A stretch of DNA of 64,000 bases from Flavobacterium psychrophilum (GCA_945879625.1 CAMCVA010000003.1:62001-126000), one strand, 5' to 3'. Shown: positions 33,670 through 43,723, counted from the first letter of the stretch. Notes: a model not told the origin generated them from the sequence alone. Made by a program: numbers and translations.

Positions 33670-35532
33670 TTAGGCCTCGGCCAAAGCGTCTAATTCTACT
33701 TTCAAGTTGTTGATGATAAATTCTTGTCTATCGGGGGTGTTTTTACCCATATAGAACGACAACAACTGCTCAATCGAGGTGTTTTTGTCTAACATAATGG
33801 GATCCAATCGAATGTCTTCGCCGATGAAAAACTGAAACTCGTTGGGGGAGATTTCTCCCAATCCTTTAAATCGGGTGATTTCGGGTTTGGGTTTTAATTT
33901 TTCGATGGCGGCTCTGCGCTCTACGTCTGAATAACAATAAATGGTTTCCTTTTTGTTGCGCACCCGAAACAAAGGCGTTTGTAAAATATACAAGTGTCCG
34001 TCTTTGATCAGTTCGGGGAAAAATTGCAAAAAGAAGGTAATCAACAACAAGCGAATGTGCATGCCATCCACATCGGCATCGGTGGCGATGACAATGTTGT
34101 TGTAGCGCAAGTTTTCCATGTCATCTTCGATATCCAAGGCCGCTTGCAACAAATTGAATTCCTCATTTTCATACACGATTTTCTTGGTCATCCCATAGGA
34201 ATTCAAGGGTTTTCCGCGCAAACTAAACACCGCTTGGGTATTCACATCGCGTGATTTCGTAATCGAACCCGATGCCGAATCTCCCTCGGTGATAAATAAG
34301 GTGCTTTCTAAACACCTTGGATTCTTGGTGTCCATGAGGTGCACGCGACAATCGCGTAGTTTTTTGTTGTGTAAGCTCGATTTTTTGGCGCGGTCTTTGG
34401 CCAATTTACGAATGCCCGACAATTCCTTGCGCTCGCGTTCGGCTTGCAAGATTTTACGCAGCAAGGCATCGGCGGTTTCTGGATTTTTATGGAGAAAATT
34501 ATCGAGTTTGTTTTTTACAAAATCATTCACAAAGGTGCGCACCGAGGGCATTCCTGGTTCGGAGCCCATTTCGGTAGAACCCAATTTGGTTTTGGTTTGC
34601 GACTCAAAAACAGGTTCCATCACTTTGATGCTGATGGCACTCACAATTGATTTGCGGACATCGGAAGCTTCGAAACCTTTGTTGTAGTATTCGCGTATGG
34701 TTTTGACCACCGCCTCGCGAAAGGCCGCCAAATGCGTTCCGCCTTGGGTAGTGTTTTGTCCGTTTACAAAGGAGTGGTATTCTTCGCTGTATTGCGTTTT
34801 ACTATGAGTCAAGGCAATTTCGATGTCCTCGCCTTTCAGGTGGATAATTGGGTATTCTAAATCAGATGAGTGGATGGTCTCTTCGAGTAAATCTTTTAAT
34901 CCGTTTTCAGAAAAATACTTTTCGCCATTGTAGATAATAGTTAAACCATTGTTGAGGTAACAATAGTTTTTGAGCATTTTAATAACGTACTCGTTTCTGT
35001 ATTTGTAGTTCTTGAAGATGAGTTCATCGGGCACAAAAGTTACTTTGGTTCCTTTGCGTTTGGTGCTGTCTACGATATCTTCTTCTAACACCAAATTTCC
35101 GGCATTGAACTCGGCTGCTTTTTGCTTGTCGTCTCGCACCGATTCTACTCGGAAGTAATTGGAAAGCGCATTCACTGCCTTGGTTCCTACTCCATTTAAT
35201 CCAACCGATTTTTTGAACGCCAAGGAATCGTATTTTCCTCCGGTATTCATTTTAGAAACCACATCGACTACTTTGCCTAATGGAATTCCACGGCCAAAAT
35301 CTCGTACAGACACCATTTTGTCTTTGATGGTGACTTCAATGGTTTTGCCAGCGCCCATTACAAATTCGTCGATACAGTTGTCAATTACTTCTTTGAGCAG
35401 AATGTAAATTCCATCATCAGGAGAGGAACCGTCGCCTAGTTTCCCAATGTACATTCCGGGACGCATGCGGATGTGTTCTTTCCAGTCGAGGGAGCGTATA
35501 TTATCTTCGGTATATTGATTTTGTTCAAGCAT
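33670..35532 (-). CDS. parE: DNA topoisomerase IV subunit B
   Basis: ATPase subunit of topoisomerase IV, 620 residues from the ATG at 35532 ([20 protein letters not shown]). The GHKL ATPase site shows [20 protein letters not shown] and [14 protein letters not shown]; the Toprim part has TEGDSASG and the metal-binding DADVDGMH; the end of the protein has [12 protein letters not shown]. It is shorter than GyrB (about 640-800) and is followed by parC, so it is ParE. The start codon at 35532 lies 22 bases behind an ideal promoter; the longer frame would begin upstream of it. Confidence 0.95.
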   Translation of the reverse strand: MLEQNQYTEDNIRSLDWKEHIRMRPGMYIGKLGDGSSPDDGIYILLKEVIDNCIDEFVMGAGKTIEVTIKDKMVSVRDFGRGIPLGKVVDVVSKMNTGGKYDSLAFKKSVGLNGVGTKAVNALSNYFRVESVRDDKQKAAEFNAGNLVLEEDIVDSTKRKGTKVTFVPDELIFKNYKYRNEYVIKMLKNYCYLNNGLTIIYNGEKYFSENGLKDLLEETIHSSDLEYPIIHLKGEDIEIALTHSKTQYSEEYHSFVNGQNTTQGGTHLAAFREAVVKTIREYYNKGFEASDVRKSIVSAISIKVMEPVFESQTKTKLGSTEMGSEPGMPSVRTFVNDFVKNKLDNFLHKNPETADALLRKILQAERERKELSGIRKLAKDRAKKSSLHNKKLRDCRVHLMDTKNPRCLESTLFITEGDSASGSITKSRDVNTQAVFSLRGKPLNSYGMTKKIVYENEEFNLLQAALDIEDDMENLRYNNIVIATDADVDGMHIRLLLITFFLQFFPELIKDGHLYILQTPLFRVRNKKETIYCYSDVERRAAIEKLKPKPEITRFKGLGEISPNEFQFFIGEDIRLDPIMLDKNTSIEQLLSFYMGKNTPDRQEFIINNLKVELDALAEA

Positions 35533-35554
35533 GATAAGCACTAACGAATTTGCG

Positions 35555-35585
35555 CAAATATAAATTAATGCACCGCACAATCAAA
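35555..35585 (-). promoter_or_regulatory. promoter of the parE-parC operon
   Basis: The best promoter in the window: on the minus strand TTTG (35585-35582), exactly 19 bases, then TATATTTG (35562-35555). This is the Bacteroidota consensus TTTG-N19-TAnnTTTG. Confidence 0.8.
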
Positions 35586-35649
35586 GCTTGCCACACATAA
35601 GTTATCAATAATTATATTGACAATTTGACACAGGAATAAACAGAATTTT

Positions 35650-37176
35650 TTAAAGGAAATTGGCGTACTTGTGCAGCTTCATGTTGAGCTCTTTGGGATT
35701 GAAAGGCTTGATAATATATTCGTTTATCCCAATCTGTAAAGCCCGATCTAAATAGCCAAAAGATGCCGATGCCGAAAGTGCAATTATAGGAATCAATTTG
35801 TCGGTTTTTCTGATTTCAGCCGTCGCTTCATAGCCATCCATTATTGGCATCGATAAATCCATTAGAATAATGTGGTATTTATTGACTTTAAACTTCTCAA
35901 TTGCCACTAGACCATTTTCAGCCAAATCAACCTCAACACCCCATTTTTGAATGATTTTCTGAGCAATTTTGATATTAATTAAATTATCTTCAACCAACAA
36001 AATTTTCAATCCTTTCAAATTAATTTCTTCGTAGGTATCTTGTATTTCATGCGAATCGATGGTTTGTGAATGAGACAGGATGGGCAAACTCAAGGTGAAA
36101 TAAAAATTGGATCCTTTCCCAACTTCCGATTCAAAGGCAATTTCAGAACCCAATAAATGCAACAGGCGTTCAGTGATTACTAGGCCCAATCCAGTACCCC
36201 CATATTTTCGGGAGGTTTTATTGTCTGCTTGGGAGAATTTTTTAAATATTTTTTTGAAGTTGTCTTTATCAATTCCAATTCCGGTATCCACAATTTCTAC
36301 TTTGAACGTAGATACTTTATTTAAAAAGGCAATTTGGGAAATCTTAACCTGCACCTTTCCACTGGCCGTAAACTTCAAGGCGTTTGACAGTAGATTATTA
36401 AGTATCTGACTGATTCTCAATGGATCACTAATGAGATTCGGAATAAAATTATCGTCAATTAATACTTCCAATTGATTTAAATTTTCGCTGGCGCGCACCT
36501 CAAACGATTTGGCAATTTGTAAAACCAACTCTTTAAAATTGAAGTTTATTTTTTCTAGTTCTATTTTACCCGCTTCAATTTTATTAAAATCCAAGATGTC
36601 ATTAATCAGCAAAAATAAATTTTGGGTAGAATGTTTCAGTGTTTCTAAATTTTCTTGCAAACTCTCGAGCGTATTTTCCTGCTCCATGATGTAGGTGAGT
36701 CCAATAATTGCGTTGAGTGGTGTGCGCAATTCGTGACTCATCATCGACAAGAAATCTGATTTGGCTTCGTTGGCCAACTCTGCGTTTGATTTGGCGTCTA
36801 GTAACTGGGTTTGGTATTGTTTTTTGAACTCAATTTCTTCGGTAAGTATCGTGAGCAATCCCAGTAAATCATCATCCTCGCTATTGGCGGGACTCGATTC
36901 GTTGTCGCTCAATTGCTTGATGGCTTCTACCAATTTGGCTTGAAAAAATTGCTTGCGCTCGAGCTCTTGTTTGATGCGCAAATTGATGGCCGTGTACTCG
37001 CGATCATTCAATTTGGCCGATTGTTCAAACAACTCAGCATCTTTGTCGTAATTGATGTAGGTTTGGTTTATAATCGCAATAAAATCATCCATTTCTGGAT
37101 TTTGCGCAATAAATTCTGGCGGCAAATATTTGGTGATTTGGCGGAGTAAATGGCGATGAATGGGGGGCGTTTTCAT
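35650..37176 (-). CDS. soluble hybrid histidine kinase with receiver domain
   Basis: Cytoplasmic two-component protein of 508 residues with no membrane helix. An N-terminal charged, coiled-coil region (1-140) leads into the dimerisation domain with phospho-accepting H148 in SMMSHELRTPLNA. The ATPase domain has the N box SNALKFTASG, DTGIGI and GTGLGLVI. A C-terminal receiver domain has acidic residues in LLVEDN, phospho-accepting D440 in ILMDLSMP and the lysine in YIIKPFNP. No own sensor domain is present; the FIST gene upstream (5-base gap) probably supplies the input. No separate output regulator is encoded next to it. Confidence 0.93.
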   Translation of the reverse strand: MKTPPIHRHLLRQITKYLPPEFIAQNPEMDDFIAIINQTYINYDKDAELFEQSAKLNDREYTAINLRIKQELERKQFFQAKLVEAIKQLSDNESSPANSEDDDLLGLLTILTEEIEFKKQYQTQLLDAKSNAELANEAKSDFLSMMSHELRTPLNAIIGLTYIMEQENTLESLQENLETLKHSTQNLFLLINDILDFNKIEAGKIELEKINFNFKELVLQIAKSFEVRASENLNQLEVLIDDNFIPNLISDPLRISQILNNLLSNALKFTASGKVQVKISQIAFLNKVSTFKVEIVDTGIGIDKDNFKKIFKKFSQADNKTSRKYGGTGLGLVITERLLHLLGSEIAFESEVGKGSNFYFTLSLPILSHSQTIDSHEIQDTYEEINLKGLKILLVEDNLINIKIAQKIIQKWGVEVDLAENGLVAIEKFKVNKYHIILMDLSMPIMDGYEATAEIRKTDKLIPIIALSASASFGYLDRALQIGINEYIIKPFNPKELNMKLHKYANFL

Positions 37177-37181
37177 AGCAA

Positions 37182-38324
37182 TTACGATTCAAATATGGTA
37201 GTAATGGTCATGGTTTGGTTTTGCAAATCACAGCCCACTTTCTTGGTGTTTGGCGTAATTTCGCCGTAGGAATAAAAGCCAAACAAAAGTACATTTTTGC
37301 CCAGCACTTCGCGTACAGCTTCAATTTCTTCTTCGACCCGATCACCCAGTACAATTTTTCTGCCCACGCAACTTATTAATAAGGCAACTCGATCATAATC
37401 TAGAGATTTCATTTCAGAATTCGTTGCTGCTTTATAGGAAGCATCAATGAGTTTATCGGAGTTGGCTTTCATGAACTTTACCATTGCACCTTCGGGGAGA
37501 TTTCCGGCAAAAGTCATGGATTTTTCCTCTTCGTCTATTGACAAAATGGTACGAACCACGGGCTCTGATTCGGGAAATTCTTTCATCGAAAGCGGAAAAT
37601 ACAGGGACGATCCGGGCAATTCTTCGGCGTATTTGCCCAAATATTCTTTGTAAATATCCAAGGCATAGCGATCGCCTATTTTGAATACCTTGTTTTTTAT
37701 AGAAAGCGTAACTTCTCGCTCAGGACCAAAATCGCTCCATCCGCCTTCAGATCCAAATCCAAATTGAAGTCGATTTCCGTAGAATCCAATAATGACTATC
37801 GAATTGGTCACCGCGTCACGATCTAGACCAACAATGGTTTTTTCAAACAAATACCCATCACCGGCAATGCCACCAAAAATGGGTGTAGTATAGGAAGTTT
37901 CTGCTTTTAATTCTTCAATTAAATCGGTGCCATTCACAAAACTACCTTCAGAAAGTACTAACAAAGCGGTAAGTTCAGCTGTAACCAATTCATTTTTCAC
38001 CCGTCCGCCCAAATAACTTTTCACATGGGTGGGATCAACTTTTATCTCGATGGCTTTTATGGGCGTATGCTCAAATTGAATGGCCGTAACCACTACTTTT
38101 TCTTCAACTAATTTACAGTTGGATATCTGACCCGATGCAGAGGTAATTACTATTGATGCATTGGGGAATCTTTGTTTAAGGTCGGCGTAGGGTTTCAGTG
38201 TGTCTAAAGTAGTTCGCTCGGCAAAGGCCAATACTAAATTGGCTTGATCTGCCTGAAAATCAGTGCTCGAAAAAAGTTCTTCTTTGGCCGAATTAAGATC
38301 TATAATATATTGACATTGTTTCAT
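37182..38324 (-). CDS. FIST-domain sensory protein
   Basis: Soluble protein of 380 residues. FIST_N (about 25-215) shows NLVLAFAERTTLD, SIVITSASGQIS, TPIFGGIAGDGYLFEKTIV; FIST_C (about 220-365) shows RYALDIYKEYLG, GSSLYFPLSM and LLFGFYSYGEI. FIST proteins bind small ligands and some bind heme (NosP, a nitric-oxide sensor acting on a partner kinase). This protein has only two histidines (86, 100), so heme binding is uncertain. It is the first gene of a two-gene operon with the hybrid kinase. Confidence 0.9.
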   Translation of the reverse strand: MKQCQYIIDLNSAKEELFSSTDFQADQANLVLAFAERTTLDTLKPYADLKQRFPNASIVITSASGQISNCKLVEEKVVVTAIQFEHTPIKAIEIKVDPTHVKSYLGGRVKNELVTAELTALLVLSEGSFVNGTDLIEELKAETSYTTPIFGGIAGDGYLFEKTIVGLDRDAVTNSIVIIGFYGNRLQFGFGSEGGWSDFGPEREVTLSIKNKVFKIGDRYALDIYKEYLGKYAEELPGSSLYFPLSMKEFPESEPVVRTILSIDEEEKSMTFAGNLPEGAMVKFMKANSDKLIDASYKAATNSEMKSLDYDRVALLISCVGRKIVLGDRVEEEIEAVREVLGKNVLLFGFYSYGEITPNTKKVGCDLQNQTMTITTIFES

Positions 38325-38361
38325 CTGAAATACGTTTACCCGGATTAATATGTTCTAAATG

Positions 38362-38394
38362 TAAAAAAAAATACCTTATTTTATCAATAAGGCA
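38362..38394 (-). terminator. terminator of the ferredoxin-ychF unit
   Basis: On the minus strand TGCCTTATT pairs with AATAAGGTA (one G-U pair) around a five-base loop, followed by a run of T. It separates ychF from the FIST gene. Confidence 0.8.
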
Positions 38395-38425
38395 TTTATA
38401 ATGGTGAAGTTTTTCTACTATTTTC

Positions 38426-39520
38426 TTATACATTGAAGCGAAAATGCATCACATCGCCGTCTTTTACAATGTATTCTTTGCCTTCTACCCGTAATTTTCC
38501 GGCTTCTTTTACTTTGGCTTCCGATCCAAAAGTCGAAAAATCCTCGTAGGCAATTACTTCGGCACGGATAAATCCTTTCTCAAAATCGGTATGAATTACG
38601 CCCGCTGCTTTGGGTGCGGTATCGCCAATATTTATGGTCCATGCACGAACTTCTTTTACACCCGCGGTAAAATAGGTTTGCAGTTGCAATAATTTATAAG
38701 CTGCACGAATTAAAACGGCCGATCCTGGCTCAGACAACCCCATATCCTCCAAGAATACTTGGCGTTCTTCATAACTTTCTAATTCGGTGATGTCGGCTTC
38801 GGCGCCTACTGATAAGACAATAACTTGTGCATCTTCGTCTTTTACCAATTCACGCACTTGGTCTACATAGGCATTTCCGTTTACGGCCGAAGCTTCGTCT
38901 ACGTTGCACACATACAATACCGGTTTGGATGTGATCAACTGAAAATCAGCTAGTAACTCTTCTTCGTCGTTGTTTTGTGGCGCAACTGTTCTCGCCGATT
39001 TGGCTTGCAACAAGGATTCGCGAATGCGGTCTAAAAAGGCTTTTTCTACTTGTGCTTCTTTGTTGCCCGTTTTGGCCGCACGGTTCACCTTTTCTAGACG
39101 TTTTTCTACGGTTTCTAAATCCTTTAATTGCAATTCGATGTCGATGGTTTCTTTGTCGCGAATGGGATTTACATTGCCGTCTACATGCACAATGTTGTCG
39201 TTATCAAAACAACGCAACACATGTATAATGGCATTACACTCTCTAATATTTCCCAGAAACTGATTTCCCAATCCCTCGCCTTTGCTGGCTCCTTTCACCA
39301 AACCGGCAATATCTACAATGTCTACGGTAGCCATTTGCACGCGTTCAGGCTTTACCAATTCTTCTAAGCGCACGATGCGCGCATCGGGTACGTTCACTAC
39401 GCCTATATTGGGTTCTATGGTGCAAAACGGGAAATTGGCACTTTGCGCTTTGGCATTCGACAAACAATTAAATAAAGTTGACTTTCCTACATTGGGTAAT
39501 CCTACAATTCCTGCTTTCAT
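38426..39520 (-). CDS. ychF: YchF-type ribosome-associated ATPase
   Basis: Obg-family P-loop protein of 364 residues that prefers ATP and acts at the ribosome, with roles in stress and translation control. G1 is GLPNVGKSTLFNCLSNA, G3 is DIAGLVKGASKGEGLGNQFL, and the altered G4 motif NVDE is in VLYVCNVDEAS, which is why the family binds ATP rather than GTP. A coiled coil at about 130-170 and a TGS domain at 280-362 complete the normal YchF layout. It lies 19 bases after the ferredoxin gene. Confidence 0.97.
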   Translation of the reverse strand: MKAGIVGLPNVGKSTLFNCLSNAKAQSANFPFCTIEPNIGVVNVPDARIVRLEELVKPERVQMATVDIVDIAGLVKGASKGEGLGNQFLGNIRECNAIIHVLRCFDNDNIVHVDGNVNPIRDKETIDIELQLKDLETVEKRLEKVNRAAKTGNKEAQVEKAFLDRIRESLLQAKSARTVAPQNNDEEELLADFQLITSKPVLYVCNVDEASAVNGNAYVDQVRELVKDEDAQVIVLSVGAEADITELESYEERQVFLEDMGLSEPGSAVLIRAAYKLLQLQTYFTAGVKEVRAWTINIGDTAPKAAGVIHTDFEKGFIRAEVIAYEDFSTFGSEAKVKEAGKLRVEGKEYIVKDGDVMHFRFNV

Positions 39521-39539
39521 CGCTATAAATTAGGGTTCT

Positions 39540-39890
39540 TTAGTTGTTGTGTAAAAACGATTGTCTGTTCAACAAGGTTTCTTCGCTTTCTATGTGGTTT
39601 TCATCGGGAATGCAACAATCAACCGGACAAACTGCCGCACATTGGGGTTCGTCGTGAAACCCTTTGCATTCGGTGCATTTGCTAGCAACTATATAATAGA
39701 TGTCATCAGATACAGGCGTTTGCGCGGCATCGGCGTCTACTTCCTCGCCGGAAGGCAAAACAAGTTTTCCGGATAATTTGGTTCCGTCTTTGTAACGCCA
39801 ATCATCGGCGCCTTCATAAATTGCGGTATTGGGACATTCGGGTAAACAGGCCCCGCAATTGATGCATTCATCAGTAATAATAATCGCCAT
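39540..39890 (-). CDS. 2[4Fe-4S] dicluster ferredoxin
   Basis: Ferredoxin of 116 residues. The first cluster motif is CINCGACLPECPN; the second is CTECKGFHDEPQCAAVCPVD, with eight residues between its second and third cysteines as in the YfhL-type ferredoxins. The two are separated by a 45-residue acidic insert. It carries single electrons in the cytoplasm; the partner enzyme is unknown. It is divergent from the acyl-CoA reductase gene and is followed by ychF. Confidence 0.93.
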   Translation of the reverse strand: MAIIITDECINCGACLPECPNTAIYEGADDWRYKDGTKLSGKLVLPSGEEVDADAAQTPVSDDIYYIVASKCTECKGFHDEPQCAAVCPVDCCIPDENHIESEETLLNRQSFLHNN

Positions 39891-39969
39891 ACTATTGTAT
39901 TTAATGGGTATAAAAAGCAGAAAAATAATTTATCCGAACCTCTCCTGAATTCCTACTCGTTAATAACTT

Positions 39970-39977
39970 AATTTTGC
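39970..39977 (+). promoter_or_regulatory. -7 element before the acyl-CoA reductase gene
   Basis: TAATTTTG (TAnnTTTG), 39 bases before the ATG at 40017. Confidence 0.5.
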
Positions 39978-40016
39978 GCAAAAATACATTCAAAACAATT
40001 CATATACAACAAAGAA

Positions 40017-41075
40017 ATGGCAGCAAAAGATACAATTCGCGCTTTTGTAGAATTAGGTCAATTTTTGAGTCAATTTTGCAGTGAACCAGCTCAAAAAAAC
40101 GAGGCAGTTTTGCACAACGATTTGCATTATGATGCTTTTGAGGCACTCATCCAATTGTCGCAGTCACATAACGGCTGGTTTACTCCCGAACACGTACGTT
40201 TTGCTCTTGGATCTTGGGCCACTGCCTTGACCGAAGAAAATATAGAGCACTGGCTTTCTACCTACCAAACACCGGTTAAAACACCGAAAACAATTGGCTT
40301 GGTTTTGGCCGGAAACATTCCGTTGGTGGGGTTTCACGATCTGCTTTCGGTGTTGCTTGCCGGACATAAGGCCTTGATAAAAACATCGAGCAACGACCAA
40401 AAATTATTGCCTTTTCTAGTAGATTACCTGAAACAACTCGATTCGAGTTTGGGTAATCGAATTGTTCTTACCGACGGAAAATTAGAAAATTTTGATGCGG
40501 TAATTGCCACCGGCAGCAACAATACGGCGCGGTATTTTGAGTACTACTTTAAAGACAAACCGGCCATTATTCGCAAAAACAGAAACTCGGTAGCCGTGTT
40601 AACTGGGGAGGAAACTACTCATGAGTTGGTTGCTTTAGGCGAAGATATATTTCGTTATTTTGGGTTGGGTTGCCGCAATGTTTCCAAGCTGTTTGTGCCA
40701 AAAGGCTATGATTTTACTGCTTTTTTTGAAGCAATTTTTGTTTACCAAGATGTGATTCATTACGAAAAATATGCCAACAATTACGACTACAACAAGGCTG
40801 TTTTTTTGATGAGCAATTTCAAACTGTTGGACAATGGGTTTTTGACCCTAAAAGAAGATCCAAGCTACGCCTCACCCATTTCGAGTGTGTTTTACGAATA
40901 TTATGATTCTATAGCAGATATACAACTTCGCTTAGCAGCTGATAATGATCAACTGCAATGCATCGTTTCGGCAGCTAAAATCAACAGCAGTATCCCTTTT
41001 GGGAGCACGCAAAAACCAGCGCTTTGGGACTATGCAGATCAGGTGGATACCCTTAAATTTTTACTGACGATTTAG
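40017..41075 (+). CDS. acyl-CoA reductase, LuxC family
   Basis: LuxC-type NADPH-dependent reductase of 352 residues, making fatty aldehyde from acyl-CoA. The aldehyde-dehydrogenase-like fold shows TIGLVLAGNIPLVGFHDLLS, the serine-rich IKTSSNDQ and the nucleophile region FGLGCRNVSKLFVP with its cysteine. No luxD, luxE or luciferase gene is nearby, so it is not a light organ operon. Flavobacteria usually keep this gene beside the ferredoxin and serC, as here. Its true substrate in these bacteria is unknown to me. Confidence 0.85.
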   Translation: MAAKDTIRAFVELGQFLSQFCSEPAQKNEAVLHNDLHYDAFEALIQLSQSHNGWFTPEHVRFALGSWATALTEENIEHWLSTYQTPVKTPKTIGLVLAGNIPLVGFHDLLSVLLAGHKALIKTSSNDQKLLPFLVDYLKQLDSSLGNRIVLTDGKLENFDAVIATGSNNTARYFEYYFKDKPAIIRKNRNSVAVLTGEETTHELVALGEDIFRYFGLGCRNVSKLFVPKGYDFTAFFEAIFVYQDVIHYEKYANNYDYNKAVFLMSNFKLLDNGFLTLKEDPSYASPISSVFYEYYDSIADIQLRLAADNDQLQCIVSAAKINSSIPFGSTQKPALWDYADQVDTLKFLLTI

Positions 41076-41209
41076 CAATTTCAATGTGTAATGGCAGGCT
41101 AAATCGTTTTTGTTGATAACATCTCGCGATTTCTAATAAATAAACTAGAAATTTTCCTCCCTATTTGCGAGATTTGCTCCTTCATTTTTTGAATCTGAAA
41201 ATTACTTCT

Positions 41210-42283
41210 ATGAAAAAACATAATTATAGCGCAGGTCCTTGCATTTTACCGCAAGAAGTCTTTGAAAAATCGGCTGCAGCCATTCTCGATTTTAATCAAT
41301 CCGGTTTGTCAATTTTAGAAATTTCGCACCGCAGTAAAGATTTTATTGCCGTGATGGACGAAGCGCGTGCCTTGGCTTTAGAATTATTGGGATTAACCGG
41401 AAAAGGCTACCAAGCCTTGTTTTTGCAAGGTGGTGCAAGCATGGAATTTTTGCGCGTTCCCTACAACTTGATGCCCCAAGACGGTCAAGCGGCCTTCTTA
41501 GATAGCGGAACCTGGGCCAATAATGCCATCAAAGAGGCCAAATTTTTTGGAGAACCGGTGGTTGTGGCTTCTTCAAAAGACGAAAATTACAATCATATCC
41601 CTTCGGGCTATACAATTCCCGAAACAGCCAGTTATTTCCATTGCACCAGTAACAACACCATTTTTGGTACGCAAATGAAATCCTTTCCGAAAACTACAGT
41701 TCCTGTAGTCTGCGACATGAGTTCGGACTTGTTTTCTCGCAGTTTGGATTTTAGTAAATTTGATTTGATTTATGCCGGAGCACAAAAAAACATGGGGCCT
41801 GCAGGCACTACATTAATCATCATCAAAGAATCCATTTTGGGCAAATCAGGCCGAAGTCTGCCGAGTATGATGGATTATGAGAAACACATCAAGGCCGACA
41901 GCATGTACAATACCCCCGCCGTATTGCCTGTATACTCTTCCTTGCTCACCTTGCAATGGTTGAAAAATCTAGGAGGGATTGCCGCCATTGAAAAATTAAA
42001 CGAGGCCAAAGCTGCTTTACTGTATGCGGAAATTGATAGAAACCCCTTGTTTAAAGGAGCTGCCGCGTTAGAAGACAGAAGTTGTATGAATGCTACTTTC
42101 CTATTAAACGACGAAAGTCATACACCTATATTTGATGCCATCTGGAAAGCAGCCGGTATTTCAGGATTACCAGGACACCGTTCGGTAGGTGGATACCGGG
42201 CCTCAATGTACAATGCATTGCCGCTAGAAAGCGTGCAAGTATTGGTAGATGCGATGCAAGAATTAGAACGACAAATACAATAA
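41210..42283 (+). CDS. serC: phosphoserine aminotransferase
   Basis: PLP enzyme of serine synthesis, converting 3-phosphohydroxypyruvate to phosphoserine with glutamate, 357 residues from the ATG at 41210 (MKKHNYSAGPCILP). Family motifs: ISHRSKDF, LFLQGGASMEFLRVP, the PLP lysine in DLIYAGAQKNMGPAG, and the C-terminal GHRSVGGYRASMYNALP. The 15 codons upstream of this ATG are not conserved. The serA-like gene follows 24 bases later, giving a two-step serine pathway operon; serB is not here. Confidence 0.97.
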   Translation: MKKHNYSAGPCILPQEVFEKSAAAILDFNQSGLSILEISHRSKDFIAVMDEARALALELLGLTGKGYQALFLQGGASMEFLRVPYNLMPQDGQAAFLDSGTWANNAIKEAKFFGEPVVVASSKDENYNHIPSGYTIPETASYFHCTSNNTIFGTQMKSFPKTTVPVVCDMSSDLFSRSLDFSKFDLIYAGAQKNMGPAGTTLIIIKESILGKSGRSLPSMMDYEKHIKADSMYNTPAVLPVYSSLLTLQWLKNLGGIAAIEKLNEAKAALLYAEIDRNPLFKGAAALEDRSCMNATFLLNDESHTPIFDAIWKAAGISGLPGHRSVGGYRASMYNALPLESVQVLVDAMQELERQIQ

Positions 42284-42307
42284 ATAGTACCCTTAAAATA
42301 CATACAC

Positions 42308-43258
42308 ATGAAAGTCTTAGCCAACGACGGAATTTCAACTAGTGGAATTCAAGCCTTAGAAAAAGGAGGATTTGAGGTAATTACCACCAAGGTAGCCCAA
42401 GAACAAGTGGCCAATTACATCAACACACACCAAATTCCTGTGGTGTTGGTGCGTTCGGCAACCAAAATTAGAAAAGACATTATTGATGCCTGTCCAGGAT
42501 TAAAAATTATTGGCCGCGGCGGCGTGGGAATGGACAACATTGATGTAGACTATGCAAGATCAAAAGGCATACACGTAATTAATACGCCCGCATCTTCCTC
42601 TGAAAGTGTGGCCGAATTGGTGTTTGCACACTTGTTTTCAGGTGTACGATTTTTGCACGATGCCAATAGAAATATGCCCTTAGAAGGCGATCAAAACTTT
42701 GATGGTTTGAAAAAGGCCTACGCCAACGGCATCGAATTGCGCGGCAAAACCTTGGGAATTATTGGTTTTGGACGAATCGGACAAGCGACCGCCAAAATGG
42801 CCTTGGGATTGGGCATGCGCGTAATAGCTACCGACGGATTTGTTCCCAAAGCTACCATCACTGTTGATTTTTTCAACGAACAAGAACTGGCCTTTGATAT
42901 TGAAACCATCGAAAAAGAAGCCTTACTCCAACAAGCCGATTTTATTTCTTTGCACGTGCCAGCGCAAGCTGATTATGTAATTGGAAATCCAGAATTTGAA
43001 TTAATGAAAGAAGGTGTGGGAATTATCAATTGTTCACGAGGTGGCGTAATTGATGAAGTGGCCTTGCTTGCAGCTTTGGACAGCGGAAAAGTGTTGTTTG
43101 CCGGATTGGATGTGTTTGAAAACGAACCCACTCCAGAAATTCAATTGTTGATGCACCCTAAAATATCCTTGACTCCACACATTGGCGCCGCTACCCTAGA
43201 AGCCCAAGACCGCATTGGAACCGAGTTGGCTCAGCAAATTATTCAATTGCTCAAGTAA
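42308..43258 (+). CDS. serA: D-3-phosphoglycerate dehydrogenase-type 2-hydroxyacid dehydrogenase
   Basis: NAD-dependent dehydrogenase of 316 residues. The Rossmann motif is GIIGFGRIGQATAK, the substrate-binding arginine is in NCSRGGVIDE, the glutamate in VFENEP and the catalytic histidine in LTPHIGAATLEA. It lacks the C-terminal ACT and ASB domains of longer SerA enzymes, so it should not be inhibited by serine in the usual way. Its place right behind serC supports phosphoglycerate dehydrogenase activity. It ends at a strong terminator. Confidence 0.92.
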   Translation: MKVLANDGISTSGIQALEKGGFEVITTKVAQEQVANYINTHQIPVVLVRSATKIRKDIIDACPGLKIIGRGGVGMDNIDVDYARSKGIHVINTPASSSESVAELVFAHLFSGVRFLHDANRNMPLEGDQNFDGLKKAYANGIELRGKTLGIIGFGRIGQATAKMALGLGMRVIATDGFVPKATITVDFFNEQELAFDIETIEKEALLQQADFISLHVPAQADYVIGNPEFELMKEGVGIINCSRGGVIDEVALLAALDSGKVLFAGLDVFENEPTPEIQLLMHPKISLTPHIGAATLEAQDRIGTELAQQIIQLLK

Positions 43259-43271
43259 TCCAAAATAATAG

Positions 43272-43301
43272 AAAAGCCAACAAAAAAAGTTGGCTTTTTT
43301 T
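43272..43301 (+). terminator. terminator of the serC-serA operon
   Basis: Perfect stem AAAAGCCAAC/GTTGGCTTTT with a loop of seven A, followed by T. Confidence 0.92.
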
Positions 43302-43335
43302 ATGCGCACAAAAGTGGTTGAACTGCCTTAATCGC

Positions 43336-43343
43336 TATATTTG
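43336..43343 (+). promoter_or_regulatory. -7 element before the DUF6787 gene
   Basis: TATATTTG (TAnnTTTG), 17 bases before the ATG at 43361. Confidence 0.6.
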
Positions 43344-43360
43344 TCTAGCATTTTCAAGTC

Positions 43361-43672
43361 ATGAAAAAACTCAAGCAACGTTGGAATGTCACTTCCAATT
43401 TTCAACTCACCGTGATTTTTTTGGTTTTTGCCCTTACCGGCTCTGCCTCGGCTTGGCTATCCAAACCCTTGTGTGAAGAATTGGGTATTTCAAAAGAGTT
43501 GTTATCTTACTGGTACACGCCTGTTCGTTTGCTTATTATTTTTCCCATATACCAAGTTTTATTGGTAGCCAATGGGTTTATATTTGGGCAATTTACCTTC
43601 TTTTGGAACTTCGAAAAGAAACTTTTGCGCAGCCTAAAACTGGGATTTTTACTCCCCAAAGAACCCAAATAA
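43361..43672 (+). CDS. DUF6787 family membrane protein
   Basis: Protein of 103 residues beginning KKLKQRWNVTSNFQLTVIF, with two membrane helices at about 16-36 and 50-78. This N-terminus is characteristic of DUF6787, a family kept next to serA in many flavobacteria. No motif of an enzyme is visible. Function unknown. Confidence 0.85.
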   Translation: MKKLKQRWNVTSNFQLTVIFLVFALTGSASAWLSKPLCEELGISKELLSYWYTPVRLLIIFPIYQVLLVANGFIFGQFTFFWNFEKKLLRSLKLGFLLPKEPK

Positions 43673-43723
43673 AGCCTCTCTATATTTCAAAAAACTTTGT
43701 TTCTTTGTGCAAACCGAACGGCC

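Noticed and set aside
40017..41075. Bioluminescence (lux) operon
   Set aside because: Only a LuxC-type reductase is present; no luxA, luxB, luxD or luxE homologue nearby.
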